From contig NC_066513.1 of the NCBI RefSeq assembly GCF_024679095.1, positions 8,116,404 through 8,180,403 of the forward strand: a stretch of 64,000 nt of DNA, written 5' to 3'. The number at the start of each line of letters is the position of its first letter. The stretch's first letter is position 1. Both the position numbers and the translations under genes were made by a program. This document shows, in pieces, positions 1 through 12,010 of this stretch. The notes under the pieces are model-generated. The model did not search any database. It was not told where the DNA came from and saw only the letters and a list, made by a program, of their open reading frames with translations. Source of the DNA: Eriocheir sinensis (taxonomy: Eukaryota; Arthropoda; Malacostraca; Decapoda; Varunidae).

Positions 1-1245
1 GACAGAGGAAGAAGTGAAATTAGAGGAGATATTTTTGGCAAGATGCCAGGAGTCACGGGAAGAATTAGAAGAAGCAAGGTGTTGACATTTTCTATTAATA
101 AAAGAAGTTTTGGTAAGTCGGATAATAGATTTGGCACGATTCCGAGCTGAGATGTAAAGGTCAAAGTTAGTGGGAGTTCGAAGGCTCTGGAACCTTTTGT
201 GAGCTGCCTCTCTATCTTTAATAGCACGAGAACAAGCGTGATTAAACCAAGGTTTTTATCATGAGGAGTAGAGAAAGTACGTGGAATGTATGCCTCCATT
301 CCAGAGACAATCACCTCTGTGATGCGCTGAGCACACACAGAGGGGTCTTTCTCATGGAAGCATTACTCATTCCACGGGAAATCGGAAAAGTACATCCTCA
401 GGTCGTCCCACTGAGCTGAAGCAAAATGCCAGAAGCATCGCCTCTTCGGCGGGTCCAGAGGATATACAGGAGCGATAGGACAGGATACAGAAATAAGGTT
501 ATGATCGGAGGAGCCCAACGGAGAGAACAGTTTGACAGAGTAAGCAGAAGGATTATAGGTAAGGTAAGGAAGAGTTCTAGAATGTTGGGCCTGTCTTCAA
601 GACGGTCGGGAATACGAGTAGGGTGCTGAACCAACTGCTCTAGGTCGTTGAGGATAGCAAAGTTGTAGGCTTGTTCACCAGGCTGGTCAGTGAAGGAGGA
701 TGAAAGCCAAAGCTGGTGGTGAACATTGAATTCTCCCAAGATGGAGATTTCAGCAAAGGGAGAGTGAGTCAAGATGTGCTCCACTTTAGAGTTCAAATAT
801 TCAAAGAATTTTACATAGTTAGTAGAGTTAGGTGAGAGATAAACAGCACATATGTATTTAATAATAGAATGACTATGCGTCTTAGCCAGATGGTGGAAAA
901 TTCAGAAGAGTCAAGGTCGTGGGCAAGAGAGCAAGTGATGTCTTTGCGCACGTAGGCGCAACATCCAGCTATGGATTGAAATTTAGGATAGAGATAGTAG
1001 GAGGGAACAGAGTAGAGGTTGCTGTCAGTAGCCTCAGAAACCTGTGTTTCGGTGAGGAAGAGAAGGTGGGGTTTAGAGGAGGAGAGATGTTGTTCCACAG
1101 AATGAAAATTAGAACGTAGACCGCGAATGTTGCAGAAATTGTTAAGGAGAAGGTTCGAGGAGTTATCAGGACATCTCTCAAGTCGGCAGCCAGAAGGGAA
1201 GTCCTCCCTGGGGGAATTTATGGTCCCCCCCCCAGGCGGGGACTC
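1..1245 (-). mobile_element. Jockey-like LINE, 5' half (endonuclease)
   Basis: A degraded non-LTR retrotransposon copy reads leftward and leaves the window at base 1. Translated in pieces, it gives an apurinic-type endonuclease with the local motifs LLFLTETQVS (about 1050) and [13 protein letters not shown] (about 715-740), the latter being the family's GDFNxH-type metal-binding block. It then continues into the linker before the reverse transcriptase. The 5' end lies near 1245, where a G/C-rich leader resembles the leader of the fuller copy at 31846. Frameshifts and stops break it, so it is not coding. The assignment to a jockey-like clade rests on similarity among the copies here and on the RT style of its relatives. 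I would accept a neighbouring non-LTR clade. Confidence 0.75.
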
Positions 1246-1268
1246 CGAGGCGCTGTTTTCGTTAGCCT

Positions 1269-1382
<114 letters not shown>

Positions 1383-1394
1383 ACAGCTAAGGAT

Positions 1395-2652
1395 ACAATT
1401 CAAGGGCGTAAAGAAAAATATTAAAAAAAGCCCGCTTCTTACTGCTCCTGAATAGATGTCAAAGGAGTGGTCAAAAAGAGAGGTCAATTTCGGGAGGAGA
1501 GGTGTCCTGATACCCTCCTCTTGAAAGAGTTCAAGTCGTGGGCAGGAGGAAATACAGATGAAGGAAGATTGTTCCAAAGTTTACCAGCGTGAGGGATGAA
1601 AGAGTGAAGATGCTGGTTGACTCTTGCATAAAGGGTTTGGACAGTATAGGGATGACCATGAGTAGAAAGTCGTGTGCAGCGGGACCGCGGGAGGGGGGGA
1701 GGCATGCAGTTAGCAAGTTCAGAAGAGCAGTGAGCATGAGAATATCGATAGAAGAAGAGAGGCAACATGGCGGCGGAATTTAAGAGGTAGAAGACTATCA
1801 GTATGAGGAGGAGAGCTGATGAGACGAAGAGGCTTTGACTCCACTCTGTCGAGGAGAGCTGTGTGAGTGGGGCCCCCCCATACATGAAATGCATACTCCA
1901 TACGAGGGCGGACAAGGCCCCTGTAAATGGATAGCAACTGTACGGGGGAGAAGAATTGGCGGAGACGGTACAGAACGCCCAGCCTCGAGGAAACTGATTT
2001 AGTAAGAGATGAGATATGAAGTTTCCAGTTTAGATTTTGAGTTAAGGATAGACCGAGGATGTTTAGTGTTGAAGAGGGTGATAGCTGGGTGTTGTCGAAG
2101 AATAGGGGATAGTTGTTTGGAAGATTGTGTCGAGTGGATAGGTGGAGAAACTGTGTTTTTGAGGCGTTGAAGGACACCAGGTTCCTCTTGCCTCAATCGG
2201 AAATAATAGTAAGGGCTGAGGCTAACCCTTCTCTTGCCTCCAGCCTTGAATCGTTAAGTTCCTGTAGGGTGGGTCTTCTATTAAAAGAAGTTGAGTAATG
2301 CAGAGTGGAGTCATCGGCGTAAGAATGGATAGGACAGTTCGTTTTGTAAAGAAGATTATCATTGAACAACGGAAAGAGAGTGGGAGATAGGACAGAACCC
2401 TGTGGGACACCACTGTTAATAGATTTAGGGGAAGAACAATGACCGTCTACCACAGCAGAAATAGAACGGTCAGAAAGGAAACTGGAAATAAAGGTACAGA
2501 GAGAAGGATAGAAGCCGTAGGAGGGTAGTTTGGAAAGCAAAGATTTGTGCCAGACCCTATCGAAAGCTTTTGATATGTCCAGCGCAATAGCAAAGTTTTC
2601 ACCGAAACAGCTAAGAGAGGATGACCAAGAGTCGGTTAGGAAGGCAAGGAAA
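1395..2652 (-). mobile_element. Jockey-like LINE, RT domain and 3' end
   Basis: A second copy of the same family, reading leftward. The 5' side is cut at the (TA)n array at 2656. From right to left it encodes the RT palm ([13 protein letters not shown], about 2590-2550), the primer-grip block SGVPQGSVLSPTLF (about 2420-2380) and the catalytic block HSYADDSTLHYST (about 2320-2285). The thumb and C-terminal tail follow, ending in the family signature FKRRVSGHLSSRN just before about 1484. The 3' untranslated part with its A/T-rich tail ends near 1395. Several frameshifts make it a pseudogene, although the YADD residues survive. Family copies usually end in a poly-A-like tail. Confidence 0.82.
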
Positions 2653-2653
2653 T

Positions 2654-2900
<247 letters not shown>

Positions 2901-3540
2901 TACAGTAAGATTAATCTACGGTAAAAACAATCCAATAAAAAGATAAAACGTGAAAACACTTGAAAGCAAAAATATTTAAAGTTGCCAGTAGGTGGGAGTG
3001 TACACAAAAACGAGGTTTTAACAGTAAAACTAGTAAAAATCAAGCGGATTAAAAATTAAACACTAAAGGGGAGCGTAAAAGTATCCAAACAAAAACAAAC
3101 AAAACAAGTGAAGTAGACAGATGCTATAAAACATTGTATGGAGCTTTTAGAAAAAAAGGAGGAACACTGCAGAGCCAGAAAGTTTGTCCTGTACCAATGT
3201 TGATCAGTTGTGTTCCTTGGAATGCCACCATTTCCTAGGTAATATAATACAGGCTGAGGTAATACGTAAATGTGGCTGCTAGGACGTTTCTGGGCACCAC
3301 ACGAGATTTACCTGCGAGCAAATCAGATTCCCGACTCCAAAAAAAATATCTCCTCAGTTCAAAAGTCAATGTGTCAGCAGAAGGAGCGGGCTCACTCAGC
3401 TGATCAAGATTGGTAGATAATAATGTATGACAAATTTCCTGGATATACAGTACAAACAGAAAATCAGTGGACCCTAGAAGCTTACAATCGTGTGCTATAA
3501 ATCTGATGTTTGCACTCCAGAGTACTAGAAATAACTCAAG
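2901..3540. other. A/T-rich stretch, nothing recognised
   Basis: No frame resembles a known family and no tandem or inverted repeat is obvious. It may be further Penelope or LINE non-coding sequence, because recognised elements lie on both sides. Confidence 0.4.
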
Positions 3541-3775
3541 AAAGAGATTGATGTGCAAATGACATATATCTGGATCTAAAAAATGGTTTATGGTTATGTT
3601 CCACACAAAAGACTGTTCTGGAAACTGAAAGATATAGGAGATTTGAAAGGGAAAGTAAAGAACTGAATGGGAGACTGTTTGGAGGGAAGAGAAATGAGAA
3701 CTGTGATGAGAAGAAAAATCAAATTGGAAAAGAGTGACGAGTGGAGTGCCACAGGACTCAGTGATGGTGCTATCC

Positions 3776-3887
<112 letters not shown>

Positions 3888-3944
3888 TGATAATCCAGAA
3901 GGAATAATCAGCTACATGAGTCTTTTTGCATATGATGGGGAGGC

Positions 3945-4312
3945 ATATGGGGAGGCGGTGGCTGAACGGATAGCGAGACAGCCCCGCGTTCAGGAGGACG
4001 CAAGTTCAATCCCCGACCGGTGCCACAAAGCTGGGATTTTTCAGCCGCCGCCGAGTGGCTTAAAACTACCCACATGCTGTCCAGAAGATCACCTATCAAC
4101 CCGGACTCTAGATTCTAGGATTAAAGATGAGCTCCGGAAGGGCAGCATGAGCCAATGCAAGATGGCGCCACTATAAACACTCGCCTGCGCCAGAACGAGC
4201 TGGGGCGACCATTAGGGCCCACCGGGAAGAAGCCTTGGATCGACCATCAGGATCCACCGGGTAGAAGCCTACCGGCGCAATAGGCCAAGACGTAAAAAAA
4301 AAAAAAAAAAAT
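3945..4312 (+). mobile_element. tRNA-headed SINE (SINE-1), full copy
   Basis: The copy starts with GAGGCGGTGGCTGAACGG (A-box-like) and has a B-box-like stretch AGTTCAATCC about 50 bp later. A conserved body follows, with AAGATGGCGCCACTATAAAC near 4170, and it ends in a poly-A run at 4295-4312. It interrupts the FADD coding block of a CR1-like RT. A short repeat ATGATG lies before the copy and again after the poly-A, consistent with target duplication. The head is tRNA-derived, so internal Pol III promoter boxes are expected. Other copies lie at 19703, 24938, 26408, 36027, 43040 and 55088. Confidence 0.8.
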
Positions 4313-5070
4313 GATGAAAAATTATTGAGGAAAAAAAAAACATGAGGATTTTGAGAGGTTGCAGAAGGGCATTGACAAGGCATATGAATGGACTAAAATC
4401 TGGGAAATGGAATTCAATGCAAAGAACTGCCCTGCTTTGCAAATTGGGAGAAGTGAAATGCGACCCATATACACATATAAAATGGTGAATGGAGAGAGAA
4501 AAGGAGGAAAAAGTTCTGGGGATGGCAATTAAGCATGACTTGTCACCAGAAAGGCAATACACAACACATCTTGAGAAACATGCATGTTATGGAACATTAA
4601 AATTGCATTTCACTACCTGGATGAAGATATGATGAAGATAACAACCACAATGATTAGAAAAAAACTAGGATATGCATTAGTTGTGTGATCTCCTCACAAG
4701 AAAAAGAGAATGAACAAACTGGAAAGAATAAAGGAGTAGCCCCCAAGATGATGCCAGAACTGGAGGACTCATGAAGAAAGGTTAAAAGAAATGCAACTGT
4801 TAGGAATGGAACAACGAAGTGAGACGTGACCTAATTACAGTATATAAACTCATGAATGACCTGGAAAAATCAGGTAATCAAGGCCTGTTACTGAGAAGGG
4901 GCAGTGTCAAAAGAGAGTTAAAAAGTCATAAAACCTCTCTCCACAGAACGGAACGAACTGAAAGAAGTGGTTGAGGCAAAGAGTGTACGGATCTTGAAGG
5001 TAAAACTGGACAAATATAGATATGGGGACAGAACCACACGTGTGCATGCCCTGCATACTACAACTAGGTA

Positions 5071-5073
<3 letters not shown>

Positions 5074-5117
<44 letters not shown>
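5074..5117. repeat. (AC)n microsatellite, LINE tail
   Basis: About 44 bp of AC directly continues the 3' end TAGGTAATTAC of the CR1-like copy. It is read as the element's own microsatellite tail. Confidence 0.9.
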
Positions 5118-5119
<2 letters not shown>

Positions 5120-5395
5120 GCACACATGTAACAATTGTGTGTGCTTCATACATGTCTAGTAACCGTACGATACACACCAAGACCGCCTCTCCTCTCAACC
5201 CTAGCTGGCTGTCCCTCTGCTGAGCGGTGCTACAAAACAATGATGTTACACAACGAAAGGCTGTCCGTTCCATACAAACTTTTGTTCATACATAGGAGCT
5301 GTGAATGAAAGTGGCTCTGGTAAATAATTGATCTTCACTAAAAGTTCACATGACAACATTTTAAACTTTGTTGAGACACTCGTTTGTCCCTACAG
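5118..5395. other. Intron sequence before FN3 exon
   Basis: Unique-looking sequence with no recognised element. It ends in a pyrimidine-rich stretch and the acceptor TCCCTACAG at 5387-5395. Confidence 0.5.
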
Positions 5396-5645
5396 GAAGA
5401 TGGGAGGAGGCTCGCTGACGAGAACAAAACATTTGAAGGGGAAACATACACGTTCTCTGGCCTGACACCAGGCACGATGTACACGTTCTCTGACATAAAA
5501 GCGAACACGATGTACACGTTCTCTGGCCTGACACCGAACACAAGTTACCACGTCCAGGCGCTGGTGAAGGTGACGGTGGGCGGCAAGACCTGCACGGCTG
5601 ACGGGGAGGAGGTGAAGGCCATGAACTTCACCACTATTTGTCCAG
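5396..5645 (+). CDS. FN3 receptor gene exon A (second half of an FN3 domain)
   Basis: This is an internal exon of 250 bp, entered in phase 0 after the acceptor CCCTACAG and left in phase 1 at the donor GGTAAAG. It encodes 83 residues with the FN3 tyrosine-corner pattern (GLTPNTSYHVQALVKV, about 5525-5573) and ends in TTICP. A 33-bp unit coding YTFSGLTP.. occurs three times in tandem (5447-5479, 5480-5512, 5513-5545), so the E-F region is about 22 residues longer than in a normal FN3 domain. The first half of this domain should be an upstream exon, not seen here. The next exon restores the junction codon as Val. The gene probably encodes a cell-surface receptor; see exon H. Confidence 0.75.
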
Positions 5646-5647
5646 GT

Positions 5648-6047
<400 letters not shown>

Positions 6048-6101
<54 letters not shown>
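6048..6101. repeat. (GT)n microsatellite
   Basis: About 50 bp of GT between the head of SINE-2 and the start of a large LINE. Confidence 0.92.
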
Positions 6102-6177
6102 GCCCTCCGTGTTCCTCTGGCCGCTAAATAAGCCCCTGCCTACTAACTGGTAAAGGTAATTCGGTAATGGTTTGAGA

Positions 6178-7068
6178 GATGGCGTCGAGCATAGTAACCA
6201 TCAGCCCCATAAGAAAATTGCCTGGGCGGGCACCTCGGGCACCCGTTTTGCAAGTTACTGCTGTGTATGTCCCTACACTATCAAAGACAGACCCACGACG
6301 TGCAATCAGTGCAATCAGGAGGAGTGCCCCAACATCGTGTGCACTACATTCCACACCGGCGATTCTTTCTCCTGCACCCTCACAAGCCAGCATTGAGGGA
6401 CGCCTGGGGCATTACGAGGCCTATGGTGCGTGAACCAGTTGCTGATCCAGCAACACCCTCCTCCCGTCACCGGTCGACCACAACCCATGACAAGGACCAG
6501 GAAATCAGGGATGATCTGATCACCTCCCCACCTGAAAAATTGGTGGACATAATATTAAGTCTTCGGGAGGAGAACGCTGCGCTGAAAGCAGAAAGCAGGG
6601 AATTCTAGCGACAGAAGGACAGTGCCCTCTGTGGTAGAATCTTCCTCGCACACGCCCTGTCTGCCCTTGACGGCCTAGCTTAGTGCAGATTCCCCTGTGA
6701 TCACTCGGTCAACGAGTGCTCTGATGGCAAGATCGACTCTGGAGCGAGTGTGCTCCACTGACACGGAGTGTAATCGGTGGTGGATATCAGGGAAACCGCA
6801 GCCACTGAAAAAAGCGTCACACGTCCCAGACATTAGCGGAAACAGTGAGCACATCACCACCTCCCCTCGACCCTCCAATACCACCTTACGGCCAAGAGCC
6901 ACCACAGCTCCTGCCTCGTCCACCCATACCGGTACCAGTACTAACATGATCATGATTCCCACTCTTACCGTCAACCCCACCAACACTTTCAACAGCCCGT
7001 TACCGTCACCCAAAGCCCGGCTGTACCCCTTAGCACCGGCACCGCTAAGGCAAAGGCAAAGCAAATAA
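6178..7068 (+). pseudogene. LINE ORF1 5' part, PHD-like zinc block
   Basis: Upstream of the CR1 insertion, the LINE shows Cys pairs CxxC..CxxC..C (about 6255-6350), as in the PHD-like fingers of some LINE ORF1 proteins. Pro/Thr/Ser-rich segments follow. Reading passes between frames (for example the frames at 6172 and 6267), so it is broken. A nucleic-acid-binding role is the family expectation, not shown here. Confidence 0.5.
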
Positions 7069-7286
7069 AAACACTCAGGGTCAAATATTTAAACAAGGCA
7101 ACAGCAACGCCATCCCATGAAGGAAACTTGACCGTAACAGTTCATATCACAACAGCACCAGCAACCATAACAAAAACAACATCAGCAATAATAACAACTT
7201 CAGAAGGGGAAGCTGGACGCCCGACCCTCCCCACTCTGGGAGGTGTCTCCTGCGTGGCCACACACGGGGTTATTGCACCATTATAG

Positions 7287-8312
7287 TAGGAAGCAGAGAG
7301 TGCAAATCAATGGTAAAAAATCTGAACGGGGCAGTGTTACGAGTGGAGTCCCTCAAGGGTCAAGGGTCGGTGCTGGGTCCTCTGCTTTTTATTATTCACA
7401 TCAATGACTCGTACACAGGAGTTAGTAGTGATGTCAATAAGTTCGCAGATGATACCAAGATCGGTAGAGTAATCCAATCAGACAGCGACGCTACCGTTCT
7501 CCAGGATGAGCTTGACAGACTATATGATTGGGCGGGGAAGTGGCAGATGTAATTCAATGTCGTGAAGTGTAGCATTCTGAGTGTAGGCAGGAATAACCCC
7601 TCACACAATTACTCCTTAAATGACACTCCTCTAAGCAGGTCTGGGCGTGAGAGAGACTTAGGAGTCCTAGTGAGCGCTGACCTCCGTCCTAGGGCTCAAT
7701 GCATTCAGGCTAAAAATCGGGCCAACAGAGTACTGGATTTCATCTCAAGGAGCGTAAGCAATAGGAGCGCTGAAGTCATCATCACTAATTAGACCTCATC
7801 TCGATTATGCAGTTCAGTTCTGGTCCCCCTACTATAGAATGGATATCAAGATGTTAGAATCTGTACAGAGGAGGATGACAAAGATGATTCAGGGGGTGAG
7901 AAACTTGCCTTATGAAAACAGGCTGAAGCATTTAAATCTACACTCTCTAGAAAGGCGAAGATTGCGAGGAGACTTGATCGAAGTCTATAAATGGATGAAG
8001 GGCTTTAATAAAGGGGATGTCAATAAGATTTTGAGAGTAAAAGAGCCAGGTAGGACGCGTGGCAATGGTTTTAAGTTAGACAAATTCAGATTCAACAAAG
8101 ACATAGGCAAGAATTGGTTCACCAATAGAATGGTGGACGAATGGAAGAGGCTTGGGAGCCATGTTGTGGGTGCCAATACCATAGATGCATTCAAGAAGAG
8201 GTTAGATAAAGCCATGGATAGTGAGGTAAGGTGGGGTTGAGTGTATAGAAGCTGCCTTGTATAGGCCAACCGGCCTCTTGCAGACGTTCTTGTGTTCTTA
8301 TGTTCTTCTTAT
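7287..8312 (+). mobile_element. CR1-type LINE fragment (TTCTTATG-tailed)
   Basis: A 5'-truncated copy begins inside the RT at GRKQRVQI-type sequence. It shows QGSVLGPLLFIIHIND (about 7358-7405), KFADDTK (about 7440-7460) and the long C-terminal segment KMLESVQRRMTKMIQGVRN (about 7845-7905). It ends with repeats of a TTCTTATG-like 8-mer at about 8290-8312, typical of CR1-group 3' ends. It interrupts ORF1 of the larger LINE just before that element's CCHC knuckle. A second, longer copy lies at 16808-18070 and matches over almost the whole length. Confidence 0.82.
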
Positions 8313-8601
8313 GATTTCTGCGGGAAGAGAGGACACCACGCCGACAAATGCCGCACACGACAGGCTGAGGAGAGGAGGAGCCTGCAGTGTGATTATCATC
8401 TGCGGCGGGGACACGTGGAAGACAACTGTCTATCCGCGTTGCAGAGATCAGACAGGAACGCCGCCTACGGACCCTTCTGTCTGAGAGACTGGCGCCCCTC
8501 ACACCACCTCTAACCATCGTCCACCACCAAACCCACCCCGCCCAGCAGCCCTGGATCCCCCCTAGTGTCATTGCCTCCCCACATCGGCTCTAAGCTGAGA
8601 C

Positions 8602-9480
8602 ATGGCACCCCGTAGCCTTAGGATTCTGTCTGCCAATGTCCGTGGCTTCAGAACATACGTCGGGGAAGTCACCCACGCTGTCCTCATGAACCGAGCTGAC
8701 ATCGTGGTGGCAGTTGAGACGTTCCTAAACGACGACTGTGTCACGACATGTAACATAATTCCTGGGGACTGCCGTTGGATAAGGCAGGATCGCTCTGCCG
8801 GGAGGGCTGGTGGCGTTATACTGTGCCATCGGGAGGACTTGCAGCTGCAGATGTTGTCAGTTCCTGCCCCCGAGGAGATGGAGGTCATGTTCTGCCGCCT
8901 TCTCCTCGCTGACAGCACTACTGTTCTGTTGTGTGCCCTCTACCGACCACAGTGGCAGGGAAGCGCGCCCCTCACCTTCCTCACCGACCAGCTGAAGACT
9001 ATCATGGCCACCAATGGATTCCAAAACATCCTGATAGTGGGGGATTCAAACTAGCACCTGGTGGATAGGGCCTTCACGGTGCTGACAGTGGTCCATGGAC
9101 TCACAAACCATGGAAGGTTCGTCACACACACCCAAGGAGCCTCACTGGACCTTGTTCTCTTCGACCTCCCTGGTGATTCAGTGGTGTGCTCCCAGCTACA
9201 ACGAGTAGGCAGCTCAGACCACAACGCTGTTCTCAGTGAGCTTGGGCTGAATCCCGCCCAGAAGGAAGGGAGCCAACGGGTAATTTGGCTGTGGGACAAA
9301 GCCGATTGGGGAGCCATCAAGTGGGTCCTCGCTGGCATCGATTGGGAGGCCACAATGAACAGGGACGTGGACCATAATGTGGCAACCCTCACCACCGCCC
9401 TCCTGTCTGTCCAGGCTCAACATGTCCCCCACAAACATACCGGGTCGAGCCACGAGACCAGCCGTGGTTCGGCTACCTGG
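8602..9480 (+). pseudogene. LINE endonuclease domain
   Basis: This part of the large LINE starts MAPRSLRILSANVRG. It contains the exonuclease-endonuclease-phosphatase blocks: the Asn of the first strand, VAVETFL, ILIVGDSN followed by a stop, LDLVLFDLP and the terminal SSDHNAVLSEL (about 9210-9245). The SDH triad end is intact. The stop at 9052-9054 and later frame loss make it inactive. It would nick target DNA to prime reverse transcription in living relatives. Confidence 0.72.
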
Positions 9481-9971
9481 ATGTTATTACCTGTATGTAC
9501 CTGTATTCATTCTCTGCTGCCTCCTGGCAGCAGATAATAATATAGGGCCTGGACTTGCCTCAAGCGCCACCCCAGAAGACAAAACAAGGCCCTGCATCGT
9601 GGTGCTTGCAAGGCCATGACGAAGACTACTGCATGGGCGAGGGGCAGGTGGGAGTCCGACCTACGGAGGAAACTCTCACAACCAAGTCGACCCCCAACAG
9701 TGGTCCTTAGTTAGGCAGCGGCAGGGGACAGTCACCTAGAATAGAGTCCCACCACTCCACACCGCAGTTGGTGGCCTGGCGATTACAAATCAGGCCAAGA
9801 CCGACTTCCTAGCTGATCATTTCAACAGCAAGATGGCTACGGACGAGCCGGAGAGACAGCCCCCCCCCCCGCCACACTCGCCTGTGTCTTCTGACCCTGG
9901 GCAGTCTTGTTGTCACTGAGGGTGATATAAGAAGACACCTGAGATGCGTCAACACAAAGAAGGCGCCAGGT

Positions 9972-10816
9972 GCTGAATTCAGAAAGATTTCGCAAGTTAC
10001 AGATTTGTTAGCCCTCGTATAGGTAACGTACGCTACCGCTACTGAGCGAGTTATGTGTGGATACAGAAAGGTTTCTGCAAGAAGTTAGGATCACGTTGAT
10101 TGGCCAGAATCTTCGTAGCCAGGTATGACGTCATAAGACTCGCCAGCGAATCACTAGCGTGTTTTCAGAACCGTCAGCCAATCGTAAGGCAGCCGCCTTC
10201 AGCTGTGGGTTTAACACAACCCGTTCTCTTTTCCCATTTTCTTACTTTTTCCATTTTCAAGGTCAACTATACTAAATCGTAATCTGGGAACATTTCATTG
10301 TTTGCTTCACATATATAGTCTGTCTGTCGGCTCCTAATTCATGTGCTGTCACCCGACAAAGGCCCATAGTCCCTCCATGGAGGGACAAATCTAGAGATGA
10401 ATGGATGAATGGATGAGGAGGAGGTAGGAAGATGAATAAAGAGAAAGGAAGGAAGAGTAAAAGGGAGGAGGGAGGTATGGCGGTCCCCCGGGCGTCGGTG
10501 TTGCTCGGAAAACATATAGTACCGTCCATACTTCTCATGCCTCTCAAATGTGTATATCTCGTTTCCAACACTAATATGCCAGCAAATGCTATATTCAGCT
10601 ATATTCGTCCATTTCTTTGTTGAAATAAGTATTAATAATAACGCTATCAACGCAAATCGAATGCATTTAATAAGTTACGTGACCTACCGGGACATCTGTA
10701 AGTTATCGGACACTTTACAGATCCAACGTACATTACAAAACCTTTCTGGATCCACCGGTAGCGTACAATGTTACGTAAGCTGACTTACATAATTGTAACT
10801 CGTTTCTGAATTCAGC
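9972..10816. mobile_element. Non-autonomous TIR transposon in LINE RT
   Basis: Both ends carry the 14-bp inverted repeat GCTGAATTCAGAAA (9972-9985 and, inverted, 10803-10816). Imperfect matching continues further in (GTACGCTACCG-type blocks near 10030 and 10755). Flanks repeat GCGCCAGGT (9963-9971) and GCTCCAGGT (10815-10823), a 7-9 bp target duplication depending on where the TIR ends. Removing it rejoins the RT motif KKAPGPDVVSP of the host LINE. It has no transposase. A perfect 16-bp palindrome, TCCCTCCATGGAGGGA, lies at about 10371-10386. Superfamily undecided. Confidence 0.72.
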
Positions 10817-12010
10817 TCCAGGTCCAGATGTCGTGAGCCCTTCCTGCTGAAGCACTGTATGGAGGACCTGTCAAAGCCTTTCTTACTCATCTTTCAGCAT
10901 TGCCTCAGCACCAGAACCTGGCCTACTGCATGGAAGGAGGCCAGAGTCACGCCTGTCCACAAAAAAAATAACAAAGCGGACCCCTCTAACTACCGTTCCA
11001 TATCACTTCTGTCGGTTGTCAGCAAAATACTTGAAAGAGTAATTGCTGAAAAGCTGACGTTCCACCTAGAGGAACACCACCATCTATCCCCAAGCCAATA
11101 CGGGTTCAGGAAGTGACGATCAGCGTCGGACCTGCTCCTCCTCCTCTCCAAATCATGGCACGACGCCCTAGACTCTGGCCGGCCCTCACTCGTCATTGCA
11201 CTGGGTATAGCTGGGGCGTTCGATCGGGTGTGGCACAGAGGACTCCTTATCAAATTCGAACAGCTCGGCATCTCTGGGCGACTGCTGGAGTTCTCGAGCT
11301 ACCTACAGAGATGGAGTCTTAGGGTTGTGGTGAGTGGCTGCACCTCGGCCACCTACCCTGTTGAGGCATCAGTTCCACAAGGTTCAATCTTGGGCCCCAT
11401 CCTATGGAACATCTACTTTAATGACCTACTCCAAAGACTCTCTGTGGCATTGGCTTATGCCGACGACTGCACTCATTCCCACAGCTACGCAAGGGAGGAG
11501 GCTGTGAATGCCGTAGATGTCATTAATCGACAACTTGATGACACCATGACATGGGGTAGACGGTGGCAGGTCGAGTTTGCTGCTGGAGAGACCCAGGCCA
11601 TCTCCATATCACGGTCGCGGGAGGACAGGAGGCTGCTTGAAGGCCAGCTGAGGTTTGGAAAAGACACCCTTGCCATTAAGGACTACATCAACATTCTGGG
11701 GGTAGAGGTCGACTTCCAACTCAGCTTCGCCCGCCACCGGCAGAGTGTGGCGCAGAAAGCTTCCCTACGAGTGATACTGCTGCGCCAAGTAAGACACCTA
11801 CTCGACGCTGACAGTCTCATGAAGCTCTACAAGGCGCAAGTGAGGTATGTCACGGAGTATAGCCCTCTCACCTGGATAATTAGTGCCCAATGCCATCTCT
11901 CCCTGCTGGGTAAGGTTCAGCGGCTAACTGAAAGCCTCATAAACGGCGTCAGTGGCCATCCTCGGCAGCAGGCACAACAACCTCAACGACGGGAGCAGAG
12001 GCGATAACAG
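10817..12010 (+). pseudogene. LINE reverse transcriptase
   Basis: This is the RT part of the large LINE, after the TIR element. It contains PDVVSPFLLKHC, the NYRSISLL block, the QYGFRK block followed by a stop, and AGAFDRVWHRG (about 11213-11240). SVPQGSILGPILWNIYFNDL, LAYADDCTHS with the catalytic YADD intact, and the thumb segment INILGVEVDFQLSFARHRQ (about 11690-11740) come next. The long open stretch 11228-12007 is the best preserved RT in the window, but the upstream stop near 11114 prevents a full protein. Confidence 0.78.
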
